Shown here: positions 41,534 through 53,296 of the stretch, in pieces
How positions within the stretch are numbered: the stretch's first letter is position 1
Layout: each line of letters starts with the position of its first letter
Assembly: GCF_003818115.1 (NCBI RefSeq)
Contig: NZ_RPOI01000007.1
Location: forward strand, 62,001-126,000
DNA: 64,000 nucleotides
Direction: 5' to 3'
Source of the DNA: Citrobacter youngae
GTDB taxonomy: Bacteria; Pseudomonadota; Gammaproteobacteria; Enterobacterales; Enterobacteriaceae
Program-made: the position numbers and the translations under genes
The notes under the pieces: model-generated
The model's input: only the letters and a program-made list of their open reading frames with translations
Databases searched by the model: none
Told to the model about the DNA's origin: nothing

Positions 41534-42406
41534 TCAAAGGTGCCAGTAGCTCATCGCCAGCCCTAAGAACAGTACCAGCCCCACATAGTTATTGTTCATA
41601 AACGCTTTAAAGCAGGCATCCCGTTCACGATCGACAATCAGTTTCTGCTGATACACAAACAGTGCGCCCGCCACCAGCAGTGACCAGTAATAGCCCAGCC
41701 CCAACCCGTTTAACCACCCCACCATCGCCATCAGCGCCAGCACACCGACCTGCAGAATGCCAATAATCAGCTTGTCGTTCTGGCCGAACAGAATGGCGGT
41801 CGATTTAATGCCAATCTTCAGATCGTCATCACGATCAACCATCGCATACTGCGTGTCATACGCCACCGCCCAGAGAATGTTGGCGAGGAACATCAGCCAG
41901 CAGCTCAGCGGTACGGACTCGCTCACGGCGGCGAACGCCATGGGAATAGACCAGCCAAACGCCGCCCCCAGCACCACCTGCGGCAGGTGCGTATAGCGTT
42001 TCATGAAGGGATAAACCCACGCCAGTGCTAACGCGGCAACGGACAACAAAATCGTCATCGTGTTAAGAGTCAGAACCAACAGGAAGGCGAGCAACACCAG
42101 CACAACAAACAGTGTTCGGGCCTCTTTCTCCGTGACTGCACCGCTCGGCAGCGGCCGGTTTGCGGTCCGTTTGACGTGTCCGTCAAATTTCCTGTCGGCA
42201 TAATCATTCACCACGCATCCGGCAGCGCGCATCAGCCACACACCGGCGACAAACACCGCCAGTATCCATAATTGCGGTACACCAGGGGTCGCTACCCACA
42301 GCGCCCACAGCGTCGGCCAGAGCAGCAGTAAGGCGCCAATTGGCTTATCCGTACGCATCAAGCGGTGAAACGCCAGCAGCTTACTCTGCGTCAGACTCCA
42401 CTCCAT
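41534..42406 (-). CDS. ubiA: UbiA, 4-hydroxybenzoate octaprenyltransferase
   Basis: UbiA is a membrane prenyltransferase that joins octaprenyl diphosphate to 4-hydroxybenzoate in ubiquinone synthesis. It has 290 residues and about eight to nine membrane helices. Two aspartate-rich motifs that bind Mg2+ and diphosphate are present: [15 protein letters not shown] near residue 67 and [17 protein letters not shown] near 190. It follows ubiC by 13 bases, so ubiC and ubiA form the normal operon. Confidence 0.98.
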   Translation of the reverse strand: MEWSLTQSKLLAFHRLMRTDKPIGALLLLWPTLWALWVATPGVPQLWILAVFVAGVWLMRAAGCVVNDYADRKFDGHVKRTANRPLPSGAVTEKEARTLFVVLVLLAFLLVLTLNTMTILLSVAALALAWVYPFMKRYTHLPQVVLGAAFGWSIPMAFAAVSESVPLSCWLMFLANILWAVAYDTQYAMVDRDDDLKIGIKSTAILFGQNDKLIIGILQVGVLALMAMVGWLNGLGLGYYWSLLVAGALFVYQQKLIVDRERDACFKAFMNNNYVGLVLFLGLAMSYWHL

Positions 42407-42419
42407 CTTTATCTTCCTC

Positions 42420-42917
42420 TCAGTACAACGGCGATGCAGGCAAAAAAAGCTCGGTAAGCATCAGCGGCTTACCGCTCAGTCGCAGTCGGGAACGACGCCC
42501 CCACAGCGCTGCATCGCGGCCAATCTCAATAAAATCGCGGGTCAATGTCGATGATGTAAACAGATAGCGCCCGAGCGGGGTTTTCCCCAGATTTTGTAAA
42601 GCCAGTTCGGGGCCGCACAAGGTGGATTCAGGCACCACGGTCCGCCCGGCAAGCCATGGCTCACCATCCGCGCATAACAGGATTTCCCGCAACCAATAGC
42701 GGGATTCTGCCGGCAGCAGCGTCAACTCTTCAGCGACTTCATTTTGCCCAACGAATCCTTCTCGTATCAATGTTACGGTGACCTGTTTTCCCTGCTGCTC
42801 AAAACGTTTGGTCATCGAATCTTCCAGTAACAACCAGTCGAGCAATTGAGGGTCAAGCGACGGGATCGCATCAAAATAACGCAGAGCACGCAGTTGCGTT
42901 AACGCGGGGTGTGGCAT
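42420..42917 (-). CDS. ubiC: UbiC, chorismate pyruvate-lyase
   Basis: UbiC splits chorismate into 4-hydroxybenzoate and pyruvate, the first step of ubiquinone synthesis. It is a soluble 165-residue protein. The conserved [24 protein letters not shown] strand region, REILL and the C-terminal [20 protein letters not shown] elements, including the arginine and glutamate of the active site, are visible. The promoter lies in the 180-bp gap after malM. In E. coli this operon is oxygen- and glucose-controlled, which is not directly visible here. Confidence 0.97.
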   Translation of the reverse strand: MPHPALTQLRALRYFDAIPSLDPQLLDWLLLEDSMTKRFEQQGKQVTVTLIREGFVGQNEVAEELTLLPAESRYWLREILLCADGEPWLAGRTVVPESTLCGPELALQNLGKTPLGRYLFTSSTLTRDFIEIGRDAALWGRRSRLRLSGKPLMLTELFLPASPLY

Positions 42918-43035
42918 GCCTTACTCTCCGATTCATAACCTGAAGGCATTGTATCGCAGAAAAGGCTTTGCGGGGTGAGCAAACACGATTAAGTGATCGG
43001 TAGGGCAACATAAGTGTAACAAGTAGCATCGAAGG

Positions 43036-43064
43036 ATAAAAAAAGGTGCGCCAGGAGACGCACC
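43036..43064 (-). terminator. malM terminator
   Basis: On the minus strand the GGTGCGTCTCCTGGCGCACC stem is followed by TTTTTTTATCC. It ends the malK-lamB-malM transcript. Confidence 0.88.
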
Positions 43065-43097
43065 AGTTGTTGCAAAATCAACAATGTGGGGAGATGG

Positions 43098-44045
43098 TTA
43101 CCCCTTGCCTTTTACACTGCTGATAAAGGTGGAACGGGCAGATTTGGATCCCAGACGTTCAGCTTCATCAAGCAGCTTCAGCGCTTTATCAACATCACCT
43201 TTCGCCACGGCATCCTTAATCGCCTGGTTAAAATAGTTCTCAGTGTCATTCAGCATCGGCTCGCTTTTCTTCACCGGTTGCGGTGCCGGTGCGGCTACCG
43301 CGGCAGCCGGGGCTGCATAGGCCACCGCAGGTGCAGCGGTATTACCCACCGTCACCGGACCCGGGCCAGAGGAGCCAAACAGCGGCCCAACCAGCACGCT
43401 GGAGGTGCTGTTAGTTTTCACCTGCAGTTTCACCAGACCATCGGTAGTATGGCGGGCAATCGGGTCCGGAATATCCGGAACAGCATTGCCCACGCCCTTG
43501 GCATACGCTTTCGCCGGGTCAAGCAGCGTGGTGGTCTGTTGGAGATCTTTATCAGTAGTAAAGACCAGAACATAAAGCTTCTGCTGTCCCAGCGCTGGCG
43601 TCAGACGCATCACCCCTTCCAGGCGATCCGCACTCATCACACCCGGTGCCTGGTAGGTAAAGTAGCTGCTGGGGAAGAACGCAGATGGCGTCATGTTCTG
43701 ATCAAGAATTAAAACGTTTGGCGCAAATACGCTGGTTTGTTGGTTAACTTCACTGCTCAGCGTCAGGGTCAGTTCACCAATATTGGCCGGTACGCTATAG
43801 GCGGCAACCGGGCCGCTAATACCGGCAATGTCCAGACGCTGTCCCGCTGTCGCCAACGGGGTTGACTGGGTTTTCGATTGGTCGACGGGCGTCCAGGCCA
43901 GTTGTTGCAACGCAGCCGTCGGAATCGACGGTGCAGCTGCGGTGTCCTGCGGAACGATATTCACATCGGCCAGGCTGATTCCGGGAACGCTGGCAAATAA
44001 CCCTGCCGATAAACAAAGGGCAACGAGACTTTTCTTCATTTTCAT
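43098..44045 (-). CDS. malM: MalM, periplasmic protein of the maltose operon
   Basis: MalM is a periplasmic protein encoded at the end of the malK operon; its exact role is not known. The ATG at 44045 (MKMKKSL) with a GAGGTGA site gives 315 residues, nine more than E. coli because the Ala/Pro-rich hinge (AYAAPAAAVAAPAPQPVKK, near residue 250) is longer. A signal peptide ends near ISLA (about residue 27). The C-terminal helical domain (MLNDTENYFNQAIKDAVAKGDVDKALKLLDEAERLG; residues 262-297) is well conserved. Seven in-frame codons upstream are not used. Confidence 0.95.
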   Translation of the reverse strand: MKMKKSLVALCLSAGLFASVPGISLADVNIVPQDTAAAPSIPTAALQQLAWTPVDQSKTQSTPLATAGQRLDIAGISGPVAAYSVPANIGELTLTLSSEVNQQTSVFAPNVLILDQNMTPSAFFPSSYFTYQAPGVMSADRLEGVMRLTPALGQQKLYVLVFTTDKDLQQTTTLLDPAKAYAKGVGNAVPDIPDPIARHTTDGLVKLQVKTNSTSSVLVGPLFGSSGPGPVTVGNTAAPAVAYAAPAAAVAAPAPQPVKKSEPMLNDTENYFNQAIKDAVAKGDVDKALKLLDEAERLGSKSARSTFISSVKGKG

Positions 44046-44107
44046 TGTTATCACCTCAGATAGCATGGGTTCAGCGGTGGCCAGGCAATAGCGCGCTAAA
44101 CCGTAAG

Positions 44108-44134
44108 TAAGAGGGGCTTACGCCCCTCTTTAGG
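44108..44134. other. Hairpin between lamB and malM
   Basis: AAGAGGGGCTTACGCCCCTCTT forms an eight- to nine-pair stem. It lacks a long U-run on the minus strand, so it is more likely an RNA stabiliser or attenuator than a full terminator; malM is made at lower level than lamB in E. coli. Confidence 0.6.
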
Positions 44135-44158
44135 TCATTACGTCAGGTTAATGCTGGA

Positions 44159-45544
<1,386 letters not shown>

Positions 45545-45592
45545 TTAAACGCTTCACCTTGACGGTTTTGCGTTTTTTTTTAATGGGATACC

Positions 45593-46702
45593 TTAAACGC
45601 CCGGCTCTTGATGCAACCGACGACATGCAGTGCCATCCTCACGGAACAGATGGCAACGCTCTGGCGGCAGGCCGATAGCGAATGTGGCACCCTCTTCTAC
45701 CAACACCACGTCGTTCTGGCGGTAAACCAGGTTCTGACGGATGGCGGGGATCTGGATATGGATTTGTGTTTCGTGACCAAGCTGCTCGACTACCTGTACT
45801 TCACCTTCGAGGGTGACATCAGCAATATCGCTGGGCAGCAGATGTTCCGGGCGGATACCTAAAGACATATTGGCGCCGACCTGCACCGCGCGGCTTTCCA
45901 CTGGTAGCCATATTTGCTGGCGGTTAGGCAGCTCAACCTGAACCTGATCGATCGCCGTTGCCGTCACTTTCACCGGCAGGAAGTTCATCTTTGGCGAACC
46001 AATAAACCCGGCAACAAAGCGGTCAGCCGGGTAGTGGTACAGCTCCAGGGGTTTACCTACCTGCGCGACGCGGCCGGCATCCAGCACCACAATTTTGTCG
46101 GCCAGGGTCATCGCTTCGACCTGATCGTGGGTGACGTAAATCATCGTGCGGCCAAGACGCTTATGCAGGCGGGAGATTTCAATGCGCATCTGGACGCGCA
46201 GTGCGGCATCGAGGTTTGACAGCGGTTCGTCCAACAGAAAGACTCGCGGCTCTGCAACCAACGTACGGCCAATCGCCACACGCTGACGTTGTCCACCAGA
46301 GAGCGCTTTGGGTTTGCGCTCCAGCAGATGGGCCAGTTGCAGTACTTCTGCGACCTGATTAACACGCTGGTTCATCACCTCTTTTTTGGCGCCTGCCAGC
46401 TTGAGGCCGAACGACATGTTTTCGGCGACGGACAAATGGGGATACAGCGCATAGGACTGGAAGACCATCCCCACGCCACGTTCGGCGGGTGGAATGTCAT
46501 TCATCCGGGTCTCCCCGATAAACAAATCACCACTGGTGATGGTTTCAAGTCCGGCGATCATACGCAGCAAGGTCGACTTACCACAGCCTGACGGTCCGAC
46601 AAACACCACGAATTCCCCTTCGTGAATGTCGAGATTGATATCTTTCGATACCACCACGTCACCCCAGGCTTTCGTTACATTTCGCAGCTGTACGCTCGCC
46701 AT
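45593..46702 (-). CDS. malK: MalK, maltose ABC transporter ATPase
   Basis: MalK is the ATPase that drives maltose import by MalFGK2 and also restrains the activator MalT. It has 369 residues. Walker [10 protein letters not shown] (about 36-44), Q-loop VFQSYALYP, signature [14 protein letters not shown], Walker [13 protein letters not shown] and the H-loop VTHDQVEAM are intact. The C-terminal regulatory domain (residues 240-369) is present, the part that binds EIIA-Glc in inducer exclusion. It is the first gene of malK-lamB-malM and divergent from malEFG. Confidence 0.98.
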   Translation of the reverse strand: MASVQLRNVTKAWGDVVVSKDINLDIHEGEFVVFVGPSGCGKSTLLRMIAGLETITSGDLFIGETRMNDIPPAERGVGMVFQSYALYPHLSVAENMSFGLKLAGAKKEVMNQRVNQVAEVLQLAHLLERKPKALSGGQRQRVAIGRTLVAEPRVFLLDEPLSNLDAALRVQMRIEISRLHKRLGRTMIYVTHDQVEAMTLADKIVVLDAGRVAQVGKPLELYHYPADRFVAGFIGSPKMNFLPVKVTATAIDQVQVELPNRQQIWLPVESRAVQVGANMSLGIRPEHLLPSDIADVTLEGEVQVVEQLGHETQIHIQIPAIRQNLVYRQNDVVLVEEGATFAIGLPPERCHLFREDGTACRRLHQEPGV

Positions 46703-46875
46703 GCCCTTCTCCCTTCGTTACAACCTGTCATCGACAGCAACATTCATTGATGGATTGAATATGCGTTATCCCTTAACGGCGTGAATCCTCCACCCCCCAG
46801 CTTTTTTATGGGGGAGGAGGCGGGAGGATGAGAGAGCAGCGTCTGAGACCCTGGCTGTACGCCGTGGAGGAATTT

Positions 46876-46891
46876 CGTGATGTCGCTTGCA
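46876..46891. promoter_or_regulatory. CRP-like site in malK-malE region
   Basis: CGTGATGTCGCTTGCA keeps GTGA and TTGCA halves at six-base spacing. It is one of the CRP sites between the two MalT clusters in E. coli. Confidence 0.6.
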
Positions 46892-46938
46892 AAAATCAGT
46901 GGGTTTTTATGTGCGCCAGTACGCATTACTCACATTTA

Positions 46939-46954
46939 TGTAACACAGATCACA
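46939..46954. promoter_or_regulatory. CRP site near malE
   Basis: TGTAACACAGATCACA matches the CRP halves at nine of ten positions. It lies 77 bases upstream of the predicted malE transcription start. Confidence 0.8.
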
Positions 46955-47027
46955 TAAAGAATGGGTGGGGCGTAGGGGTAAGGAGGATGGAAAGAGGTTG
47001 TCGTATAAAGAAACTAGTCACCGTTAA

Positions 47028-48254
<1,227 letters not shown>

Positions 48255-48301
48255 TACGGTTTCCCTTATTTCTTAGGGAATCAGGTTTATTGAATACGTT
48301 G

Positions 48302-48426
48302 TTACGCGAAATCATTCGCGCTACATCGAGGCGGCAAGGAGGCAAATCCCCAGGAGCTTACATAAGTAAGTGACTGGGGTGCGCTTCCGCAGCCAACAAA
48401 GAGGTAGTGCGAAGGATAAAGCGTAA
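48302..48426. repeat. ERIC element 4 (malE-malF gap)
   Basis: A palindromic element of about 125 bp contains GAGGCGGCAAG, AATCCCCAGGAGCTTACATA, AGTAAGTGACTGGGGTGCGC and GCAGCCAAC. Its ends pair as TTACGC / GCGTAA. In K-12 this gap holds REP units that protect malE mRNA; here an ERIC takes their place. Confidence 0.93.
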
Positions 48427-48440
48427 AGAGGAAGATCCCC

Positions 48441-49984
48441 ATGGATGTCATTAAAAAGAAACACTGGTGGCAAAGCGACCGGCTTAAATGGTCAGTGATA
48501 GGTCTGCTTGGGCTGCTGGTCGGTTACCTTGTTGTTTTGATGTACGCTCAGGGGGAGTACCTGTTTGCCATCATGACGCTGATTTTAAGCTCTGCTGGCC
48601 TGTATATTTTCGCTAACCGTAAAACCTATGCCTGGCGTTATGTTTATCCTGGCGTCGCTGGTATGGGGCTGTTTGTTCTGTTTCCATTGGTTTGCACCAT
48701 CGCAATTGCCTTTACCAACTACAGCAGCACCAACCAGCTGACCTTTGAACGTGCTCAGGAAGTCCTGATGGATCGTTCGTATCAGGCTGGTAAAACCTAC
48801 AACTTCGGTCTGTATCCGGCGGGTACGGAGTGGCAACTGGCGCTCACCGACGGTGAAACCGGCAAAAATTATGTTTCCGATGCCTTCAAATTTGGCGGCG
48901 AACAGAAACTGCAACTAAAAGAAACGGATGCCTTACCAGCAAGCGAACGTGGGACGCTGCGCATCATCACCCAGAATCGCCAGGCGCTGAACCAACTGAC
49001 CGCTATTCTGCCGGATGAAAGCAAAGTGATCATGAGTTCACTGCGCCAGTTTTCCGGCACGCAACCGCTCTATACCCTCGCTGACGACGGCACGCTCACC
49101 AATAACCAGAGCGGCGTAAAATACCGTCGAACAGCGACATTGGTTATTACCAGGCGATTAACGCTGACGGTAGCTGGGGTAGCGAAAAACTCAGTCCAGG
49201 CTATACCGTTGCCATCGGCTGGGATAACTTCACTCGCGTGTTTACCGACGAAGGCATCCAGAAACCGTTTTTCGCCATCTTTGTCTGGACGGTGGTCTTC
49301 TCCGTTCTGACAGTGATCCTCACCGTTGCTGTGGGGATGGTGCTGGCCTGTCTCGTACAGTGGGAGTCTCTCAAAGGCAAAGCGATTTACCGTGTCCTGC
49401 TGATTCTTCCGTATGCCGTACCGTCGTTTATCTCGATTCTGATTTTCAAGGGCTTATTCAACCAGAGCTTTGGTGAAATCAACATGATGCTGAGCGCACT
49501 GTTTGGTATCAAACCGGCCTGGTTCAGCGACCCAACCACCGCACGTTCGATGATTATTATCGTCAACACCTGGCTCGGTTATCCGTACATGATGATCCTG
49601 TGCATGGGTCTGCTGAAAGCAATTCCTGACGATCTGTATGAAGCCTCGGCGATGGATGGCGCAGGCCCGTTCCAGAACTTCTTTAAGATAACGCTACCGC
49701 TGCTGATTAAGCCGCTAACGCCGCTGATGATCGCCAGCTTCGCCTTTAACTTTAACAACTTCGTGCTGATTCAGCTGTTGACCAACGGTGGCCCGGACCG
49801 ACTTGGCACCACCACGCCAGCCGGCTATACCGACCTGCTCGTGAGCTACACCTACCGTATCGCCTTCGAAGGCGGCGGCGGACAGGACTTCGGTCTGGCA
49901 GCGGCGATTGCCACGCTGATCTTCCTGCTGGTGGGTGCGCTGGCGATTGTTAACCTGAAAGCCACACGAATGAAATTCGACTAA
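48441..49984 (+). pseudogene. malF: malF, maltose ABC transporter permease, frame broken by a one-base deletion
   Basis: MalF forms the membrane channel with MalG. The reading frame is good from MDVIKKKHWW through residue 229 (GVKYR), covering three membrane helices and most of the large P2 periplasmic loop. At about 49128 one base is missing: the frame reads CGT CGA ACA instead of the expected CGT CCG AAC. Restoring one C gives RPNSDIGYYQAINADGSWG and an unbroken 514-residue protein, exactly the E. coli length. As written, the first frame ends at 49310, and the correct second frame continues to 49984 with the EAA loop EASAMDGAGPFQNFF intact. It is a real mutation or a sequence error; malE and malG look intact. 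Confidence 0.88.
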
Positions 49985-49998
49985 GGAGGGCACGGAAT

Positions 49999-50889
49999 AT
50001 GGCTATGGTCCAACCCAAATCTCAGAAGCTACGTTTATTGACCACGCACCTTCTGCTACTGATTTTCATCGCGGCGATCATGTTCCCGCTGCTGATGGTC
50101 ATTGCTATTTCGCTGCGCGAAGGTAACTTCGCCACCGGTAGCCTGATCCCGGAAAACATCTCCTGGGAACACTGGAAACTGGCGCTGGGCTTTAGCGTTG
50201 AGCACGCAGATGGCCGTGTGACGCCGCCGCCGTTCCCGGTACTGCTGTGGCTGTGGAACTCAGTGAAGGTGGCCACCATTACCGCGATTGGTATCGTGAC
50301 GCTTTCCACCACCTGTGCTTACGCCTTTGCCCGTATGCGTTTCCCGGGTAAAGCAACCCTGCTGAAAGGGATGCTGATTTTCCAGATGTTCCCGGCAGTA
50401 CTGTCTCTGGTCGCCCTGTACGCGTTGTTTGACCGCCTGGGCCAGTACATTCCGTTTATCGGCCTGAACACGCACGGCGGCGTGATCTTCGCCTATCTTG
50501 GCGGTATTGCACTGCATGTATGGACGATTAAGGGTTATTTCGAAACCATCGACGGTTCGCTGGAAGAAGCGGCCGCGCTGGATGGCGCAACGCCGTGGCA
50601 GGCATTCCGCCTGGTGCTGCTACCGCTTTCCGTTCCGATTCTGGCGGTGGTATTTATTCTGTCGTTCATTGCCGCTATTACCGAAGTCCCGGTCGCGTCA
50701 CTGCTGCTGCGTGATGTGAACAGCTATACCCTCGCGGTAGGTATGCAGCAGTACCTCAATCCACAGAACTATTTGTGGGGCGACTTTGCCGCCGCAGCTG
50801 TACTTTCCGCCATTCCGATCACGCTGGTATTCCTGCTGGCGCAGCGTTGGCTGGTCAACGGCCTGACCGCGGGTGGTGTGAAAGGTTAA
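49999..50889 (+). CDS. malG: MalG, maltose ABC transporter permease
   Basis: MalG is the second channel subunit of MalFGK2. It has 296 residues and six membrane helices, with the EAA loop [25 protein letters not shown] near residue 190, which contacts MalK. A GGAGGG ribosome site lies between the malF stop and this start. The length and sequence match E. coli closely. Translation may suffer from polarity if the malF frameshift is real. Confidence 0.97.
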   Translation: MAMVQPKSQKLRLLTTHLLLLIFIAAIMFPLLMVIAISLREGNFATGSLIPENISWEHWKLALGFSVEHADGRVTPPPFPVLLWLWNSVKVATITAIGIVTLSTTCAYAFARMRFPGKATLLKGMLIFQMFPAVLSLVALYALFDRLGQYIPFIGLNTHGGVIFAYLGGIALHVWTIKGYFETIDGSLEEAAALDGATPWQAFRLVLLPLSVPILAVVFILSFIAAITEVPVASLLLRDVNSYTLAVGMQQYLNPQNYLWGDFAAAAVLSAIPITLVFLLAQRWLVNGLTAGGVKG

Positions 50890-51223
50890 GTTTCATCAAA
50901 GTAGTTGTGTTACCCCGCCCGGCAACGGGCAATGCCACTGCAACCCTCAACTTATGTTATCCCAACCTGTGACTGTTATTCGGCGCTCTACGGAGCGCCC
51001 TTTTTTTATGTTATTTTGCATTACCGTTATGATTATTTCCTTTCGTGCTCTCCATCACTGCAATTCTATTTTTCGTCTGGAAATAAACTAATTAAACGGA
51101 ATTAAGATCACAGAAAAGACAAAACGTAATTGCAATGTAAAAAATGATAATTGTCTTCCCTGCCTGTTAAATTCACCATCACGGCACTGATCAAAAGAGC
51201 TGTACCCTCTAAGGCAGGTCTGA
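50890..51223. other. Intergenic region malG-xylE
   Basis: These 334 bases contain the malG terminator at 50982 and then an AT-rich stretch that must carry the xylE promoter. XylR and CRP control is expected for xylE; a half-site AGATCACA near 51105 is the only CRP-like match seen. Confidence 0.6.
50982..51007 (+). terminator. malEFG operon terminator
   Basis: GGCGCTC TACG GAGCGCC is a perfect seven-pair stem followed directly by TTTTTTT. Confidence 0.93.
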
Positions 51224-52699
51224 ATGAACACTCAATATAATTCCAGTTATATTTTTTCGATTACATTAGTCGCAACTTTAGGAGGACTATTATTCGGTTA
51301 CGACACTGCGGTCATATCCGGAACGGTAGAATCCTTAAATACCGTATTTGTCGCTCCACAACACTTAAGTGAATCCGCCGCCAACTCATTGTTGGGTTTT
51401 TGCGTCGCCAGTGCGTTGATTGGCTGCATCATCGGCGGTGCGCTGGGCGGGTATTGTAGTAACCGCTTTGGTCGCCGGGATTCGCTGAAAATCGCTGCGC
51501 TGTTATTTTTTATTTCCGGCATCGGATCCGCATGGCCAGAATTAGGTTTTACCACCATTAACCCCGATAATGCTGTGCCTGTTTATTTAGCAGGATACGT
51601 CCCCGAATTCGTTATTTATCGCATCATCGGTGGTATTGGCGTAGGTTTAGCCTCAATGCTCTCACCTATGTATATTGCTGAGCTGGCTCCGGCACATATT
51701 CGTGGGAAACTGGTTTCCTTTAACCAATTCGCGATTATTTTTGGCCAGTTACTGGTGTATTGCGTTAACTATTTTATTGCCCGTTCAGGCGACGCCAACT
51801 GGCTGAATACCGATGGCTGGCGATATATGTTTGCCTCCGAAAGTATCCCCGCCCTGCTGTTTTTACTGCTGCTGTATACCGTACCAGAAAGCCCACGTTG
51901 GCTGATGGCGCGCGGCAGACATGAACAGGCAGAAGGTATTCTGCGCAAGATTATGGGTAGCACTCTCGCCACTCAGGCCATGCAGGAGATTAATCAGTCA
52001 CTCGAGCATGGACGCAAAACCGGTGGTCGTCTGTTGATGTTTGGTGCGGGCGTGATCGTTATCGGCGTGATGCTATCCATCTTCCAGCAGTTTGTCGGTA
52101 TTAACGTCGTGCTGTACTACGCACCGGAAGTCTTCAAAACGCTTGGAGCCAGCACCGATGTGGCGTTATTGCAGACCATTATTGTCGGCGTAATCAACCT
52201 GAGCTTCACCGTGCTGGCTATCATGACGGTGGACAAATTTGGTCGCAAACCGCTGCAGATCATTGGCGCACTCGGCATGGCAATTGGGATGTTCAGCCTC
52301 GGCACTGCATTTTATACGCAGGCTTCCGGCCTGGTGGCGCTGCTGTCGATGCTATTTTATGTCGCGGCATTCGCCATGTCCTGGGGACCGGTTTGTTGGG
52401 TGTTGCTGGCAGAAATCTTCCCGAATGCGATTCGCGGTAAAGCGCTCGCCATTGCAGTTGCGGCCCAGTGGCTGGCGAACTACTTCGTCTCCTGGACCTT
52501 CCCAATGATGGACAAAAATTCGTGGCTGGTTTCCCATTTCCACAACGGTTTCTCCTACTGGATCTACGGTTGTATGGGCATCCTGGCGGCGCTGTTCATG
52601 TGGAAGTTCGTGCCGGAAACCAAAGGCAAAACACTGGAAGAACTTGAAGAACTGTGGGAACCCACAGCAGAGAAAGCCAAGCCCGTCTCTGCACAATAA
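51224..52699 (+). CDS. xylE: XylE, D-xylose:H+ symporter
   Basis: XylE is a major facilitator superfamily sugar porter that takes up D-xylose with a proton. It has 491 residues, as in E. coli, and 12 membrane helices. Sugar-porter signatures are present: GGYCSNRFGRRDSL, YRIIGGIGVGLASMLSPMYIAE, PESPRWLMARGRHEQAE and FVPETKGKTLEELEELW. The helix 1 aspartate (GYDTAVISG) that binds the proton is in place. It is a single-gene unit with a terminator just after the stop. Close relatives that lack xylE here, such as Salmonella, differ, which helps the host inference. Confidence 0.97.
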   Translation: MNTQYNSSYIFSITLVATLGGLLFGYDTAVISGTVESLNTVFVAPQHLSESAANSLLGFCVASALIGCIIGGALGGYCSNRFGRRDSLKIAALLFFISGIGSAWPELGFTTINPDNAVPVYLAGYVPEFVIYRIIGGIGVGLASMLSPMYIAELAPAHIRGKLVSFNQFAIIFGQLLVYCVNYFIARSGDANWLNTDGWRYMFASESIPALLFLLLLYTVPESPRWLMARGRHEQAEGILRKIMGSTLATQAMQEINQSLEHGRKTGGRLLMFGAGVIVIGVMLSIFQQFVGINVVLYYAPEVFKTLGASTDVALLQTIIVGVINLSFTVLAIMTVDKFGRKPLQIIGALGMAIGMFSLGTAFYTQASGLVALLSMLFYVAAFAMSWGPVCWVLLAEIFPNAIRGKALAIAVAAQWLANYFVSWTFPMMDKNSWLVSHFHNGFSYWIYGCMGILAALFMWKFVPETKGKTLEELEELWEPTAEKAKPVSAQ

Positions 52700-52709
52700 G
52701 CCTGACATG

Positions 52710-52742
52710 CAACACGCCGCCCCAACGGCGTGTTGTTTTTTT
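52710..52742. terminator. xylE/psiE terminator
   Basis: AACACGCCGCCCCAACGGCGTGTT is a strong stem followed by GTTTTTTT on the plus strand. The psiE stop codon follows immediately, so it ends xylE; the A-run on the left side is short for psiE. Confidence 0.88.
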
Positions 52743-53151
52743 ACTCTCGCTTCAACCGCTTCGAGTTGCACAGCCACAGGGTGATCACCAGCAGCAGGAT
52801 CGCCGCGGAATAGGTAAGCACATCCATAGGTGCTTTATGATCGACAATGATCAACCGCACAATCGCGGTGATCCCGATATAGATAAAATAGCGCAGCGGA
52901 AAGTGAAACCCTGACTGAAAGTACTTCACAATCAGTGCGATAAATTCAAAATACAGAAAGTAAACCACCAGTCCTTCCACCAGCTCATATTTGCTGGTTT
53001 GTTCCGGCGCGAACAGCACATCTGCCAGATGCAGCGTTTCTTTCCCGAGGAATACGACCAGGATCAGGCCCAGACTCAGCAGCCCCAGATTCAGCACGGT
53101 CTGCAAGATGGTGGAGATAAACTCCACGCGGGGACGAGATAGCGACGTCAT
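52741..53151 (-). CDS. psiE: PsiE, phosphate-starvation-inducible membrane protein
   Basis: PsiE is a 136-residue inner-membrane protein with about four membrane helices; its function is unknown, although it is induced by phosphate starvation through PhoB and repressed by cAMP-CRP in E. coli. Hydrophobic stretches include [22 protein letters not shown] and [13 protein letters not shown]. Upstream, CTGTCACA near 53199 on the minus strand resembles a Pho-box half-site, and it lies near a TATACA -10. That regulatory reading is tentative. Confidence 0.95.
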   Translation of the reverse strand: MTSLSRPRVEFISTILQTVLNLGLLSLGLILVVFLGKETLHLADVLFAPEQTSKYELVEGLVVYFLYFEFIALIVKYFQSGFHFPLRYFIYIGITAIVRLIIVDHKAPMDVLTYSAAILLLVITLWLCNSKRLKRE

Positions 53152-53248
53152 AACAGCACCTCTTACTCAGTGGCGAGGTTCCTGTATAACGCAAAAATGT
53201 GACAGAGATCTACATTTTTTGTTTATATTTTGTTCGCATGACGGTTCT

Positions 53249-53285
53249 TGCCGGATACCCGGTAAGCGTAGCGCCACCGGGCGAT
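53249..53285. repeat. REP-like element
   Basis: TGCCGGATACCCGGTAAGCG followed by TAGCGCCACCGGGCGA is a short REP-type palindrome between the psiE promoter and the yjbH stop codon. Confidence 0.7.
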
Positions 53286-53296
53286 CAACATTCACA

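Noticed and set aside
43086-43712. 208-codon open frame antisense to malM
   Set aside because: Composition is that of a shadow of the Ala/Pro-rich malM; no start signal.
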